Assembly: GCA_001781715.1 (NCBI GenBank)
Contig: MFMD01000024.1
Span: 1 to 5,875, forward strand
DNA: 5,875 bases
DNA from: Candidatus Kaiserbacteria bacterium RIFCSPLOWO2_01_FULL_55_19
GTDB lineage: Bacteria > Patescibacteriota > Minisyncoccia > Phycocordibacterales > Phycocordibacteraceae
Direction: 5' to 3'
The number at the start of each line of letters is the position of its first letter. The first letter of the stretch is position 1. Positions 5,802 through 5,875 of this stretch are shown here, one piece after another. Below the pieces are notes generated by a model that worked only from the letters and a program-made list of their open reading frames with translations, ran no database searches and was not told where the DNA came from. The position numbers and the translations under genes are program-made.

Positions 5802-5875
5802 TTATCGCGCGGGCGACAGCAGGATTACATCGCCATCAGAAAGACCGGAGAGAATCTGCGCCTGCCCGACTGCAG
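5802..5875 (-). CDS. C-terminal end of a periplasmic adaptor (HlyD/MacA-like) protein, truncated by window edge
   Basis: Only the last 23 residues and the stop codon lie in the window. They read AVGQAQILSGLSDGDVILLS followed by PAR, the pattern that closes the membrane-proximal domain of efflux adaptor subunits (a valine-rich strand, GL, then a DGD turn and a short strand). The stop is two bases before the ATG of the permease, so this is the upstream gene of the same operon, as expected for a MacA or YknX-type partner. Such adaptors are anchored in the membrane and stack on the permease. Identification rests on a short tail plus its neighbours. Confidence 0.72.
   Translation of the reverse strand, partial: AVGQAQILSGLSDGDVILLSPAR

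Noticed and set aside
1..5875. tRNA, rRNA, CRISPR array, insertion sequence or transposase
   Set aside because: No cloverleaf, conserved rRNA stretch, regularly spaced repeat series, or transposase or integrase motif was seen on either strand.

Overview
The window holds eight protein-coding genes (two cut by the window edges) packed at high density on both strands. It has no tRNA, rRNA, CRISPR array or transposase. All reading frames work with the standard code and GC content is moderate. Recurrent traits fit a Patescibacteria/CPR bacterium, most likely of the Parcubacteria type: genes separated by 2-15 bases, almost no Shine-Dalgarno sequences, a soluble GAF-PAS histidine kinase with an SHQLRTPLTGIKW-type phosphorylation box, a tiny DUF378 membrane protein, and a surface protein with an Ig-like ectodomain. 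That assignment is an inference from gene style, not from a marker gene.

Layout. Bases 1-654 (+) are the C-terminal end of a single-pass surface protein, closed by a strong hairpin (656-685) shared with the convergent DUF378 gene (707-937, -). Bases 938-1065 form a divergent regulatory interval carrying a structured repeat (981-1035) and a probable extended -10 promoter. The histidine kinase (1066-2751, +) follows and converges, with a 3-base gap, on a six-helix DUF1097-like membrane protein (2755-3324, -). That gene lies 15 bases downstream of a single-domain CheY-like response regulator (3340-3735, -). Bases 3736-3856 hold the regulator's promoter, a small hairpin and a second copy of the structured repeat (3807-3859). 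The rest of the window, on the minus strand, is an efflux-type ABC operon read in the order adaptor (C-terminal end, 5802-5875), FtsX/MacB-like permease (4540-5799) and MacB/LolD-like ATPase (3857-4537), with 2-base gaps.

How the parts may work together. The kinase and receiver are probably partners: a cytosolic GAF-PAS sensor phosphorylating a stand-alone receiver whose gene shares a transcript with the DUF1097 membrane protein. The ABC genes form one MacAB/YknXYZ-like transporter.

The most notable non-coding signal is a repeat of about 54 bases present twice in the same orientation, at 981-1035 and 3807-3859. The copies bracket exactly the kinase/DUF1097/regulator block, and each lies just upstream of the probable promoter of one two-component gene. 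Their conservation is at the nucleotide level, with indels that break reading frame. This argues that the long kinase ORF beginning at 991 starts inside a non-coding element and that the real start is GTG 1066.
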